Source: Gilvimarinus polysaccharolyticus (GTDB taxonomy: Bacteria > Pseudomonadota > Gammaproteobacteria > Pseudomonadales > Cellvibrionaceae). Taken from it: DNA of 64,000 bases. Positions 41,172 to 53,300 of this stretch are shown piece after piece (the first letter of the stretch is position 1; each line of letters opens with the position of its first letter). The translations under genes and the position numbers were made by a program. The stretch lies in assembly GCF_001187555.1 (NCBI RefSeq), contig NZ_LFIJ01000001.1, positions 894,169 through 958,168 of the forward strand, written 5' to 3'. The notes beneath the pieces are model-generated. The model ran no database searches. It saw nothing but the letters and a program-made list of their open reading frames with translations, and had not been told where the DNA came from.

Positions 41172-41187
41172 TGTTCCACGTGAAAAC
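41172..41187. promoter_or_regulatory. parS-like site (ParB binding candidate)
   Basis: TGTTCCACGTGAAAAC matches the chromosomal partition site form TGTTCCACGTGAAACA at 14 of 16 positions, with both heptamer half-sites of the GTTCCAC/GTTTCAC type almost complete. It could also be the operator of an unrelated regulator with a CACGTG core. It lies 78 bases before thrH. Confidence 0.4.
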
Positions 41188-41265
41188 CTATCTTGTGTAA
41201 TTGCTTTTGTAGTCCTGACAGGTTAGATTCGCGTTTTTTCTTTGACTGTATGCTGGAGGCGGCTA

Positions 41266-41883
41266 GTGGAAATCGCGTGCTTAGATCTTGAAGGGGTTTT
41301 AGTCCCTGAAATTTGGATTAAATTTGCAGAAAAAACCGGTATCGAGGCACTTAAGGCGACGACTCGTGATATTCCCGACTACGATGTTTTGATGCGCCAA
41401 CGCCTGAAGATTCTTGAGGAAAACAACCTCGGATTGAATGAAATCCAAGAAGTCATCGCGACGCTAGAGCCTTTAGAGGGGGCCGTGGAGTTTGTTGATT
41501 GGTTACGCGAACGCTTTCAGGTCATTATATTGTCGGATACGTTCTACGAATTTTCCCAGCCGTTAATGCGTCAGTTAGGGTTTCCAACGCTGCTGTGTCA
41601 TCGCCTAGAAACAGATGATAACGGACGAGTTATCAATTACCACTTGCGTCAAAAAGACCCTAAACGCCAATCCGTACTGGCGTTAAAAACGCTTTATTAT
41701 CGTATTATCGCCGCGGGTGATTCATACAACGACACGACTATGTTGGGTGAGGCAGATGCGGGCATTCTTTTTCATGCGCCGCAAAATGTTATCGACGAGT
41801 TTCCGCAGTTTCCGGCAGCACATACGTACGAAGCATTGAAACAAGAGTTTCTTAAAGCCAGTAATCGTGAGTTAACGCTTTAA
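41266..41883 (+). CDS. thrH: ThrH bifunctional phosphoserine phosphatase / homoserine phosphotransferase
   Basis: A 205-residue HAD-family enzyme. Its first motif reads C-L-D-L-E-G-V-L-V-P (Asp 7, with Glu in place of the usual second Asp), the feature that marks ThrH. The last motif, A-A-G-D-S-Y-N-D-T-T-M, binds Mg2+. The Pseudomonas protein dephosphorylates phosphoserine and can pass the phosphate to homoserine. The start is GTG 41266, with GGAGG seven bases before it; the frame upstream (8 codons) is not used. Alone in its unit, with a terminator right after it. Confidence 0.94.
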   Translation: MEIACLDLEGVLVPEIWIKFAEKTGIEALKATTRDIPDYDVLMRQRLKILEENNLGLNEIQEVIATLEPLEGAVEFVDWLRERFQVIILSDTFYEFSQPLMRQLGFPTLLCHRLETDDNGRVINYHLRQKDPKRQSVLALKTLYYRIIAAGDSYNDTTMLGEADAGILFHAPQNVIDEFPQFPAAHTYEALKQEFLKASNRELTL

Positions 41884-41921
41884 TATAAGCTTGGCTTTTC
41901 TGTAAAACTCTGTGACACCAT

Positions 41922-41956
41922 AAGCCCCAGTGTTGAATGGCACTGGGGCTTTTTAT
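41922..41956 (+). terminator. Intrinsic terminator after thrH
   Basis: AAGCCCCAGTG pairs with CACTGGGGCTT around an 8-base loop, with a T-run ending in TTTTATTT. Confidence 0.85.
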
Positions 41957-42226
41957 TTCTATACGATCATTCAACTTCGATATATCTATCATTTAAATAA
42001 TGACGGGGTGTTGTTTCAGTCGAATAAGTTTTTATTTTTCTTGTGGTTTCAACTTCGAAAACTTTCAATATCTACTCTTATCATATTTAAATTTCCCTCG
42101 TTGGCACATTAATTTGTGCGATATCTCTTACATAAAATTCAGAGATAACCTCATTGCGCTTCAGCTGTTTGCTTACTAGTCTCAATTTACGCAAATTCAA
42201 TGCGTTAACTAAATAGGAGATTATTT
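41957..42226. other. A/T-rich region upstream of the ComEA-like gene
   Basis: No gene is supported. An exact 7-bp inverted repeat, TATCTCT (42122-42128) and AGAGATA (42141-42147), 12 bases apart, lies 80 bases before the ComEA-like start and may be an operator. The composition change here marks the left edge of the accessory part of the window. Confidence 0.4.
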
Positions 42227-42520
42227 ATGAAACGATTATTTTGTAGCTTCTTAATTGCACTGACTGCAGCCGTACTTTCGCCGGCTGGATCCTTAGCCGC
42301 CGAGTCCGAAACCAAAGCAAGTATTTCCGCTCCCATTAATATTAATACTGCAAACGCACAAAAGCTGACCGAATTAAAAGGTGTCGGCGAATCGAAAGCG
42401 CAAGCAATTATCGCTTGGCGTGATAAAAATGGTCCTTTTAAAAAGATCGAACAGCTGCTTGAAGTAAACGGCGTAGGGCAGGCGACCCTGGATAACATAA
42501 GAAAAAACATCGTCCTATAG
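42227..42520 (+). CDS. ComEA-like helix-hairpin-helix DNA-binding protein
   Basis: A 97-residue secreted protein: signal peptide with a hydrophobic core (about 5-20) ending L-A-A near 25, then a double helix-hairpin-helix unit (about 38-97) with N-I-N-T-A-N-A-Q-K-L-T-E-L-K-G-V-G and N-G-V-G as the two DNA-binding hairpins. ComEA-type proteins bind incoming DNA in the periplasm during transformation; short forms like this are widespread in gammaproteobacteria and not all have been tied to competence. ATG 42227 follows AGGAG by seven bases. It is about 110 bases before the tpsB gene but probably unrelated in function. Confidence 0.88.
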   Translation: MKRLFCSFLIALTAAVLSPAGSLAAESETKASISAPININTANAQKLTELKGVGESKAQAIIAWRDKNGPFKKIEQLLEVNGVGQATLDNIRKNIVL

Positions 42521-42539
42521 CGTCGTTCAGTTGGGTCTT

Positions 42540-42592
42540 CCGGATACTTTAATAGATCTGATTGTAAAAGTTAGGGTGTCCGGTTTTCTTTT
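42540..42592 (+). terminator. Possible weak terminator between ComEA-like gene and tpsB
   Basis: CCGGATAC and GTGTCCGG (one G-T pair) form an 8-bp stem around a long loop and are followed by TTTTCTTTT. The 28-base loop makes efficient termination doubtful. Confidence 0.35.
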
Positions 42593-42630
42593 CTAAGAAT
42601 GTTTCGTTGTTATTTTATGCGGTGGATTTC

Positions 42631-44358
42631 ATGTTAAAGCTACTGCCGAGTTTCTTAAAGTTTATTAATACTGTAGTGCTTATTCCCGTAATGGTGCTAT
42701 GCCTTGGGTATTCGGGTGGATCGTCTGCCCAATCGGAGTTAGGTACTATTGACAGGGTTCAGCGTGAGCATGAGCAGTTGCTTAAGCAGGATCAGTTGCG
42801 ACGAGAAGACGATTTGAGGCGAAATCAGCCAGACGTTGATGTATTTTTGCAGGAAGAAAAAGGTGACGCAGGCTGGGTTGGCGATGATGAAAGTCGATGC
42901 TTTGAAATTGCTCAAATTCAGGTGCAAGGACTCACGCTTTTTGCTGACGAGAAAATCAATGAAATTACGTCAGAATACCTTAACCGTTGTTTAGGTATTC
43001 AAGAGTTTAACCAGCTAATAAAAAGCATCAGTAACCTCTATTTAGAAAAAGGCTACGTTACTAGCCGAGCTTATATTCAGCCACAAAACTTAAAAGATGG
43101 TGTTCTGGATGTTTTAGTGGTTGAAGGCAGGCTTGAATCAATCATATCTTCAGAAAAAAGCTTAACCAATCGTCAGTTACGCTGGGCTTTTCCTTCACCC
43201 TTAGATCAACCGTTGAATCTTCGAGATCTAGAGCAGGGCCTCGAAAACCTTAACCGGTTGTCACAAAACCGTTCCAGTATGGAGCTTGAGCCCGCTGCAC
43301 AGCCGGGCTATACCCAGCTTCAAGTCAAGAACACTTCTGGCCGATCGGTTTCTGGCGGTGCAAGCGTAAATAATAGTGGCAGCGAAACAACCGGTGAAGT
43401 GTTGGGGAGTATATATGCTTCTTGGGATAATCCCACGGTATCTAACGATAACCTGTACCTATCGTTTAGCGATTCTATAGATGCACCGAGTGGGGCTAAG
43501 TCCCAAAGCTATTCTGCAAGCTATACAGTACCTTACGGTTATGGCTTGTTTCGCTTAAGCAGTAGTTATTTCGATTATCAGCAACAGGTTGCCGGTTCAG
43601 TTGTCGATTTCACCACTAGCGGATCATCCGCCAGTCAGTCCTTGGGGTTCGATTACTTAACTTATCGCGGCCAGCGCGATAAGTTCACATTAACCTCGGC
43701 TTTAGTTCGTAAGCAGAGTAAAAACTATCTCGAAGATGTGTTTTTGGAGACATCCTCTCGCGTACTTTATTTGGCTAAGGTTGGTGCTCGTTATACACGT
43801 TATATCGGGCAGGCAGTGGTGCGAGGTGATATTAATTGGACACGCAGCGAAAGTTGGTTTGATGCGACTGAAAAAATTGTCGCAGACGAAAATGAATACC
43901 AGTTTGATACCTTCTCAATTGACGGCTCTTATTCGGTACCCTTTGCTTTGGCTGAGCAGTCGTTCTCTTATAAAACCAATGCCTCTTTGTTTTACACCCC
44001 AGATAAAGTTATTGCCTCAGAGGCTCTGTCGCTTGGTGGCCAGTATACCGTTCGGGGTATAGAGAATTTGGGCCTTGTTGGCTACAGCGGCGGTTACTGG
44101 CGCAACGAATTACACCATGATATTAACCTGCCGTTGCTTGGTCGGTTAGATGTTTTTGTGGGGTTGGATGTTGGCAGTACCGACACCCCAGAATATCAAG
44201 AGAAGGGCCGAGAGTGGTTGGCCGGTGCGGTCTTTGGCGCAGCGTTAGCGCACCCTCTTTACAGCCTTAATGTTACCTATGCTCAATCGCTGCAGTCTCC
44301 CGATTACCTTAATGCGCAGTCTCAGGGTGTTTACGCCTCACTGCAAACCAATTTCTAA
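42631..44358 (+). CDS. TpsB outer-membrane transporter (ShlB/FhaC/CdiB family)
   Basis: The 575-residue protein is the channel partner of the giant TpsA that follows 11 bases later. It has a signal peptide (hydrophobic about 12-30, cleavage near S-S-A-Q), a charged N-terminal helix (R-E-H-E-Q-L-L-K-Q), two POTRA-type domains (about 85-235, including C-F-E-I-A-Q-I-Q-V-Q-G-L and Y-L-E-K-G-Y-V-T-S-R-A-Y) and a 16-strand barrel domain ending in an aromatic residue (T-N-F). The barrel carries Y-T-V-R-G-I-E, the counterpart of the conserved V-R-G-Y lid-loop motif. ATG 42631 is preferred to the earlier TTG at 42607. Confidence 0.93.
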   Translation: MLKLLPSFLKFINTVVLIPVMVLCLGYSGGSSAQSELGTIDRVQREHEQLLKQDQLRREDDLRRNQPDVDVFLQEEKGDAGWVGDDESRCFEIAQIQVQGLTLFADEKINEITSEYLNRCLGIQEFNQLIKSISNLYLEKGYVTSRAYIQPQNLKDGVLDVLVVEGRLESIISSEKSLTNRQLRWAFPSPLDQPLNLRDLEQGLENLNRLSQNRSSMELEPAAQPGYTQLQVKNTSGRSVSGGASVNNSGSETTGEVLGSIYASWDNPTVSNDNLYLSFSDSIDAPSGAKSQSYSASYTVPYGYGLFRLSSSYFDYQQQVAGSVVDFTTSGSSASQSLGFDYLTYRGQRDKFTLTSALVRKQSKNYLEDVFLETSSRVLYLAKVGARYTRYIGQAVVRGDINWTRSESWFDATEKIVADENEYQFDTFSIDGSYSVPFALAEQSFSYKTNASLFYTPDKVIASEALSLGGQYTVRGIENLGLVGYSGGYWRNELHHDINLPLLGRLDVFVGLDVGSTDTPEYQEKGREWLAGAVFGAALAHPLYSLNVTYAQSLQSPDYLNAQSQGVYASLQTNF

Positions 44359-44369
44359 GAGTTTTTACT

Positions 44370-47300
44370 ATGGACAGTTATTCAAAAAATCAATTGGTTT
44401 CTTTGCCGCTCATTATTGCAATGATCGTCAACCCAGCCTTGGCAGAACAAGTCCCGGCTTCCGTTTATACAGAGCGTAAACCGCGTGCGGTTAGTGTCGA
44501 GCAGCGTGCCTCTATTGGCTTAGCGTCACGTACAATGGCATCAGCTATTGTTGTCGACGAAAATATAAATCGTGAGCAGCGTCCAGGGTTAAAAGAGTCT
44601 TCTAACGGCACCGCAGTGGTCGATATCGCGGCTGCATCTGCGGCAGGTGTTTCTCATAACCGCTATACAGAATTTAATGTCAGTGAAACCGGGTTAATCT
44701 TAAATAATAGTCAAGCTCCTGTGCTGACACAGTTAGGCGGATGGACCGATGGTAACCGTCGTTTGGCGGGCGGTGAGGCAAGCATTATCCTCAACGAAGT
44801 GACCGGCAGTAACCGCTCTAATTTATTTGGCCACATTGAGGTAGCAGGCCAAGCGGCGGAGTTTGTGCTAGCCAACCAAAATGGCATTACTTGTGATGGT
44901 TGTGGTTTTATCAATATTCCACGTGCAACCTTGGTAACGGGTCGTGCACAGATGGCCAATGGCGATCTTGATGGCTTCACTTTGGGTAACGGTAATATCG
45001 TTTTTCAAGGGGCTGGAGTAAACGCCTCCAATGTTGATCAGTTCGATATAGTAACGCGTATGGCATCGGTTAATGCCAATTTGTACGGACGTAAAATTAA
45101 TGTCTTTACGGGGAATGATTACTTTTCTTATAAAGATGGTGTTGTCAGTTCATCAGAGGGCAGCACTAGTGTGCCGCAAAATGGTGTGTCGCTTGACATT
45201 GCTGCACTGGGTGGCATGTACGCTCATAGCATTCATTTAATTGGTACCGAGAAAGGACTAGGGGTTAATAGTGAAGGTTTAATTCAATCTGTTGAATCGC
45301 TAGAAATAACCGCCGACGGTAATGTTCGTATTAAAAATGCGGTGGCGAATCAATCCTTACAAATCGCATCGGCATCCGAAAGTGTCACTACCGATGGTCA
45401 GATTTATGCACCTACAGTGAACATTCAGTCATCGCAGGATATTACTAATACAGGTGTATTAGCCGCCAGAGACTCGCTGAGCCTGCAGTCAGATCGTGTT
45501 GTGCAACAAGGGGAGCTGTACGCGGGGATGGCGGAAGATGGCTCTTTGCTCTCTGATGCGCGTTTTAATTTGAGCGAAGTAAACCACCTCGAAAATACGG
45601 GTTTTCTGTACAGCGCAGAGAGTCTGGTACTTTCACTGCAATCGGTGACAAATGACAACGGCCAGATCATATCTGGAGGGGGGATAGAGCTCGAGGTCGC
45701 TGATCGTATTAGTAATCGCGCAGGCACACTCCAGGCGCAGTCGGGATCCGTGCATTTAACGACCGATGTGTTGGACAATCACGCTGGTGAAGTCTACGCG
45801 GCGAATGATTTTAAGCTTTTAATTGAAGCTGACAGTGGCGTGGATAATTCGCAAGGCACTCTGTTTGGCGCCCAGGCCACCAGCATTCAGGTTATAAACG
45901 GTGACATAGAAAACCAGGAGGGGCGAATAAAAAGCCAGCATGTTGAGCTGGACGCCGATAGGGTTGCCAATGAGTCGGGTTTTATTGATGCGCAAACGCT
46001 CAATTTAAATGCCGGTTCACTTGATAACAGCCGTGGGGCTCTGCTGGCAAGTGACGCGCAAGGCGCCGGCCTATTTCTCCAGGTTCAGGAGAGTATCGAT
46101 AATGCAGGTGGAAGCATTCATTCCGCCGGGGAGACACTCAGAATTGAAAGTATCGGCCTCAATAATACCGGGGGTACCATCAGCTCAGAGCAGGGTGAGT
46201 TGTTGCTCAGCGTATCGGAAGGGGTTGATAACACCTTGGGTGCCATCACCGGGGAAACACTAACGCTTGACGCTGCTGATCTGATAAATACTGAAGGTTT
46301 GGTGTCTGCTGATTCGTTAACTGGCCAGTTCGGCAACACGGATAACCATCGAGGAACTATCCAGGCACAACGGCTGCGTATCGATGCCAATCAGTATCAA
46401 AGCGCCGGTGGGCTGTTGCTCGCGCACGGCGAGCAAGCTGAGCTAACTCTTAATATTGATGGCCTTATCAATAACACCGCAGGCGCCAGCATACAGGCGC
46501 AGGGCCGCAATCTTGAGGTCTCGGCGGAAACGTTAGTGAACCGAGATTCTACCATACTGCATTATGGCAACGGTGCTCTGAATCTAGCGGCGAGCAATGC
46601 TGACAATACGGCTGGTGTTATCAGTGGTCAGGCTGATGTACGCCTAGCCGTTTCCCGACTGGACAATCGCAATGGTGCAATCAGTGGCGATGGTTTGTTC
46701 GTATCTGGACGTGACATTGTTAATGATGATGGTCGGTTGTTGGCCTCCGATATTACGGTGACTGCGGGCAGCATCAGCAACCGTTCAGGGCTTTTATCTG
46801 CCTCGAATCGTTTGAACCTGCAGGTCTTCGGCTTGGATAACTCCGGTGGGGAAATTGTTGGCGGTAACACGGTAAACCTGTCCATTGATTCCAGCGATGG
46901 CCTAAATAATAACGGTGGCGCTATTTCATCTGGTTGGGCTCTATACCTCGATGCCGAAGGTTTAGTGGATAATACTGGTGTGCTCGAGTCTGAAGGAATC
47001 CTCATGTTTGAGGCCGATCAGATTGTTAACCATGGGCAACTACTAGCCGGAGACTTAAATCTAGTATCAAAGGATTTAACCAACCATGACGGAGGCTTGA
47101 TCGAAGCAGAATCTCTGAGTGTTGATGCCACATACTTACACAACGCAGGGGCGATTCTTTCCTCTGGGGCGCTCGACCAAGACTTTCAGTTACGTGTTGG
47201 TGGTTTCCTGAATAGCGGCTTGTTAGAAATTTATTCTCATAACTTCAAACTTAGTGACATCGCCTATGTGTCTGACAGCGGCAGCATTATTCACCATGGT

Positions 47301-50300
47301 GACGGCCGACTTTCTGTTGCCACCGGCGAGATGCTTGATAACCGTACCGGTGTGCTTTATACCGCAGGTAACCTAGATATCATCGCGACCGCAATTGATA
47401 ATCGGGGCGGTGAGATCAGCGCGGGTAAAACACTGGGCTTAATGGTTGATACGTTTAACAATGAACAGGGTCTACTGCAATCGGGTGGCGGGGTCACCTT
47501 TGAGCTTGCCGAGCTGAACAACCGCAGTGGTCGCATTCACCTATTCTCTGATGCAGACTCAAGTTTTACCATCGAGAAAACATTGGATATCACCGACGGG
47601 GAAATCATCTCCTATGGCGCAGGCGGATTATCGCTCACGGCCAATCGAGTCGATAACACGGGTGGGCAACTATCGTCTAATGGCGACATCTACCTTCAGG
47701 CTGTGAGCTTTTTAAACCAGCAGGATACTTTGTCCAGTGCGCAAAGCGTCAACCTCAACGCAGGTGAAATAGACAATCTGGACGGTGAAATAAGCGGCCA
47801 GAATGTCACTGTAACGGTCCCAAGGTTTGAAAATCATGGCGTAGTATCGGCGTTTTCACAGCAGGGAGATGCCTTGCGTTTTTATGCAGGCGAGCTGATT
47901 AACCGTGGTTTGCTAGAAAGCTACGGTGTGGCTCTGGATCTGAGCGACACCCAGCTGGATAACCGCGAAGGGCGCCTACTGCACAAGGGTAATGGGGCGC
48001 TGACGCTGGCGCAACAGACGCTGGATAACACGCTTGGCCAGCTTTACAGCGCCGGCTCGATTAGCATATCGGCGCAGTCGGTCAATAATACATCTGGGGA
48101 AATTGTTGCCGAGGGTGCGGCCAGCCTAAATGCCTCGCAGGACATCTTAAATCATGCCGGGGTGATTCAAGCGCACGCCAATCTCACACTCCAGACGGGC
48201 GAGCTGCGCAATGAAGCCGAAGGCTATGTGATTGCGTTAGGTGATGAGGCCGATCTTACCGTAGAACATTTGATAAACGACGCGGTGATTCAGGTCGCAC
48301 ACGATGCAAGCATTAACGCGAGCGAGTTTAGTAATACCGGCGATTTAATCGGTACCGGCATCACCCTGAACGCCACCCAATTGGATAATAGCGGCCTGAT
48401 CAGAGCGCAGAGCTTGGCGGCGCAGGTAGAGAATCTACTGAATACAAAAGATGGCAGTATTCAGGCTGGTGAGTTGAGCATTGTCGCCACTGACCTGATA
48501 AATTCAGGCGCTTTGATCGGGTACGAGCAAGACGGTTCAGGAGTGTCGCTTAACATCGATACACTCACCAATACGGGCCGCATAGAAAGCCAAGGTGATA
48601 CTCTGGCTGTTCAGACGCGTATCCTGACTAACTCGCAAGGCTTATTGGTCGCTTCTGGTGACGAGAGTCACTTGGCCGTGACGACCGAAGCACTTGATAA
48701 CCGCGATGGTGTGCTCGCATCCAATCACACTTTGACGATCAGAGCCGATAACGTTGTTAATACTGACGGTGAAGTGGGGGCCGAACGGACGCTGGTATTG
48801 CAAGCCGAACAACTGAATAACGCCAGCGGTGTTATTTCCTCCGCTACAGATCTAAATATTACCGCGACCTTGCTGGATAACACAGATGATGGCTTATTGG
48901 TTGCCGATGAGTTGCTCAGCGCGAACGTCACAAGCTTTGACAATACCAATGGGCGCCTTGCTACATCCGAGCTTAACCTCTGGGCCGATGAGTTACTCAA
49001 CCTACATGGCTTGATCAGTGCCGATCATTTTAGTATCGAAGCCAATAGCGTGGATAACACACAAGGTTTTTTGTTTGCCACGGATTCATTGGCTGATAGT
49101 ACGCTTTTGGCAACCACCGCCATCGATAACACCGCCGGCACTTTACAAGTGGAAGGTGGGAGTTTTGCCATCACAACCGGTGAGCTAACGAATGACCATG
49201 CCGGGCAAGTTGTTCACAGCGGTGCCGGTGTACTGACGGTTACCGCTGGGCGCATAAAAAACGGCGCCGAGTCTGTTATTGCGGGTGAATCGACAGTTCA
49301 GCTGACGGCTGATACCGACCTGATCAATCAGGGTTCGATTCAAACAGCTGGCAATGTGGTGATTGATGTTGCCACACTGGACAACAACGCCGGTCGAGTT
49401 CTGGCCGGTGGTGGTATTAGCATTCACGCTGACTCTGTATTTAACCGCTCGAGCAGCGAACAAGAGCACGGTTGGCTGAGCGCTAACTGGATCGATATAA
49501 CTACCGCGCTTTTTAATAATGATCAATACGCTCGAGTGGAAGCGGCTGAACTCTCCGTATCCGCCTCGGAGATGATGAACCAAGGCTTGCTGCTGGCAAC
49601 CCAAGAGCAATCCCCCTCCAGCCTGCTCATCAAGGCCGATACGCTTTCCAATAGCGGCCGAATCGAATCTTATAACGGCATGGCTTCTGTACAAGGCGGG
49701 GTTATCGGTAACAGCGGTGTTATCTCGCAATCACAAGGTCAACTCCTGCAACTCAACGCCGATACAATAAACAATACCGGGACACTGGCGGGTGATGCTG
49801 AACTGACGGTTATGTCTGAGGGTCTGCTGCCCAACCAAGGGCATATAACCGGAGCTGAGGTTGGGGCGGTTAGCCTATCGGCCGCAACATTGAACAACGA
49901 GGGCGGCCTACTTAGTGCCAGCAATCTGGATATTCAGGCGGATCAGCTTAATAACCTGGCAGGTGATATCAACGCGGACACCTTAACCATTACCAGCCAG
50001 ACACTGGTAAACGATACCGCCACCATCCTCGCTTCCAACCTCTCCATCGATGCCGGCGAAGTGATCAATCGGGCCGATACCGGTGAGCAAAGTTACATCA
50101 GTGCCGATACTCTAGCCATTATCGCGGATGTACTGACCAACGCTGCCACAGTTCAAGGCCAACAACTGACACTTGAAGCCGACACGCTCACAAATCGCGA
50201 GGGTGAAATACTCGCTGCCGGTGAGCAGGGCGAAAGTCTGCGCCTGCTTGCCGAGCAGATAGACAACACTGGCGGGCTTATTGAAACGCACGGCGAGCAT

Positions 50301-53300
50301 CTGTCCATTGCTGCGGCACTTATCAACCAACAAGGTACTTTATTGCATGCCGGTGGTGGGGTATTAGCTCTATCAGATATTGACAACACGGCGGGGCAAG
50401 TGGCGACGGAAGGCTCCTTGCGGATCGACGCCTCTGAGGTTAATAACAGCCAAGGTGGTCTGATCCAAGTGGCCGGTGATGCACAGGTCTCCGCCTTCAG
50501 TTTGGATAATCAGGCTGGCACCTTAGTCGCTGGACAAGGTTTATCGTTAAACGTAGACGAAGTGCAAAACACTGATGAAGGTTTGGTGCTATCTCGATTC
50601 ACAGAGGCGGATGATTTTCTTTGGAACGGTAGCACGTGGAATAACCAAGGCGGAACCTTAGAAATTCACTCGGCCGATCAGACCTTGCAACTTGACGGAT
50701 TTGATAACGCCGACGGTACTCTCTATCACGCCGCTACCGGTAAGCTCACGCTTGAAACCCTAGCAGACTGGGATACCGGCGATGGCGTCATTGTTAGCGA
50801 TGGCAACATTCAGGTTGAGGCCCAACAGCGGTTTATCAATAGTGGGGCGCTGGCGGCCGACGGTATTAAGATTCACGCCGCCCAGATGGACAATCGGCTT
50901 GGTAGCGTAATTAATGCCGTTTGGATGAGCCTAGATTCTCAGTACGCCACCAATTTTGGCACTATCCAAACCGAGCAATTTTCCCTGACATCCGGTGTGT
51001 TGCGTAACGAAGCCACAGCCACAGGTGCCGACAGTTACACGGGCGGCGCGCTGATTGTCACCTCTGGGCAAGACAACGCATTTGCACTAAATGGCAATAG
51101 CTTAGAAAACACGCTCGGAGCGCGACTACAGCTCAACTCGGCCAATAATCACATAGATGGCGAGCTAATCAACCAGGGCGTCGTGGCTGCACTGGGTGAG
51201 GGGGAGTTGTCTTTTAATGGGCTGGTTAATCATCAGGGGGTGGTGTATTCGAGCGGTTCAATCACCGTTGAGCAAGCCAACTGGGATAACCGCCAGGGCG
51301 AAGTACGCGCCGAAGGGGGCGTGAACGTCACCGTGGCAACGCTGGATAATACCCAAGGGATTGTTCAAGCCGCCACCGGCTTGAACATCAGTGCCGAAAC
51401 CTTCGTCAATACCGCAGGCACTGTGCTCTCCGAAAACGGCATCGCGCTCTCACTGCAAAGCACACTGGACAACACCGATGGCGCCGTGGTGGCTCAGTCC
51501 GGGAATGTCACCATCGAAGCGGATAGCTTGCTGAATCTGCGCGGGTTTATTGAGCAGACAGATTTTGGCGATCTAGCACTTGAGTTGGACGGCGTGTTGG
51601 ATAACACCGGTGGCCAAATTAATACTGAAAATCAACTACTGATTAGCGCTCATCAGATCATTAACAACGCCTTCATCCAGCCCGGTGAGGATGATCGTAA
51701 GGCGGTCATCAACGCATTGCATGTCAACCTGACGGCCGAGGAGTTCAGCAATGCCGGCGGTTATATTCAGGGACGGCAATCATTATTGATGGATATTAAT
51801 CAAATCGACAACCGCGCCGGCACCCTGATTGCCACCGGCGAAAACAATGGCAGCTTTGTGCTGCAAAGCGAGCTTCTGGATAATAGCAATGGCGGTTCAG
51901 TGCAGGTGTTTCAGCGCGATTTATCGTTGCTGGGCGTCGAGTTGGATAACACTGGCGGAGTCATTGATCACCGGGGCGAAGGTCTGTTTGAAGCGAGCAG
52001 CGCATCGGTGTTACGCAATGCGTCGGGCGTGATTCAATCGGCCGGCGATATCCTATTAAGCGCCGCCAGCATTGACAACACCGATGGCGCGATTGCTGGG
52101 CGTGGCGTGAGTTTGACCGCCGATAACACCATTCACAACGCCGATAAAGGCTATATCGCTGGCGACACCTTAAGCCTTACCGCGCAGCGGGTGGATAACA
52201 CTAATCAGGGCATCGTTGCCGCCGTAGGTGAGGGCGAAGATACCCTGACGTTAAACGTTGCGGAATTTAGCAATCATTACGGCACCGTGCGAAACAGCTC
52301 CACCAACTGGGATTTTGCGTTTGCTGAAATCGACAACGAAAACGGCACCATTATTCACACCGGTAGTGGGCTGTTTAACCTAGCTCACCCCGATACTCTT
52401 AGCATCACCGGCACCTTTGCTTCTACGGGCGATGTCCGTGTCAGCGCTAGCGAACTGCACAGCAGCGGCAACTTACTGGCCGATGGCGATATGACGCTCG
52501 ATATAACAGGTGCATTGGTCAACTCTGGGCAGGCTATCATCCGCGCCGGGCAGACATTGAATGCTACCGTGGGGGGGCTGGTGGAAAATTCAGGTGGGAT
52601 CACTGCATTTTCCGGATTTGACCTCACCGCTGGTGGTTCGCTCGATAACAGCGGCATTATCGTTACCGACTCGCAAGATGCCACGATAACGGCCAGCCGT
52701 ATCATCAACAGCGGAGATATTGCCCACAATGGTACCGGCACGTTCATTCTAAACACGGCCGAACTCGACAACGGCGTGGTGTTAAGTGCCAGTGAATCCG
52801 CCGGTACTCTAAAAACCAGCGGTACTTTAATAGCCAGCAGGGTAGCGCTTAACAATACTGGCGTTATCAGTGCCAGCACCTTGCAGTGGGTGCAATTTGA
52901 TACCTTGGTGAATCAGGCGTTGGGCCGGATAGAGGCCGACACTATCCAGATGGGCGGCAACGCCGTGGATAACTCTGGGCAATTGGTGGCCACCGGGGCG
53001 GAGGGCTCTTTGGAGCTGTCCGTTGCCACGCTAAGTAACCGGGGTGGCGCCACACTGGCTACTAACAGTCAAAACCAATCGTTTATGGGCGATGTGACCA
53101 ATGCCGGTAGCATCGTTCACGCGGGCACCGGAGTGCTAAAGCTTGGCAATACCGGTGTAATGGACATAACGGGTGGCACAGTATCCACCGCTGGTACGGC
53201 GGAGCTTAGCGGCAGTATCACCGGCACCGGCACGGTATCGGCGGCACAGCGTATCAGTATTACCGGTGTCGACACCTTTACCAACAGTGGCAGCACTTTA

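Larger units (their letters stand above)
40842..41265. promoter_or_regulatory. Structured divergent region between cysH and thrH
   Basis: No protein gene is supported. The stretch is A/T-rich and holds a terminator-like hairpin with a T-run (41058-41078), a 9-bp inverted repeat (41108-41140) and a parS-like palindrome (41172-41187), all between the cysH start and thrH. A short transcript ending at the hairpin (a small RNA or a thrH leader) is possible, but no strong promoter for it was found by eye. Confidence 0.45.

Noticed and set aside
41930-42112. 60-codon open frame after thrH
   Set aside because: It begins inside the terminator, is A/T-rich with a phenylalanine-rich product of no pattern, and has no ribosome site.
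42227-42520. ComEA-like gene as a functional part of the CDI locus
   Set aside because: Only proximity supports it; helix-hairpin-helix proteins of this type occur alone in many genomes and a possible terminator lies between.
49185-49730. Long reverse-strand open frame inside the TpsA gene (others at 55128-55823, 58469-59116, 59490-60077)
   Set aside because: They follow from the codon pattern of the repeats (few stops in the opposite frames) and have no ribosome sites or recognisable domains.
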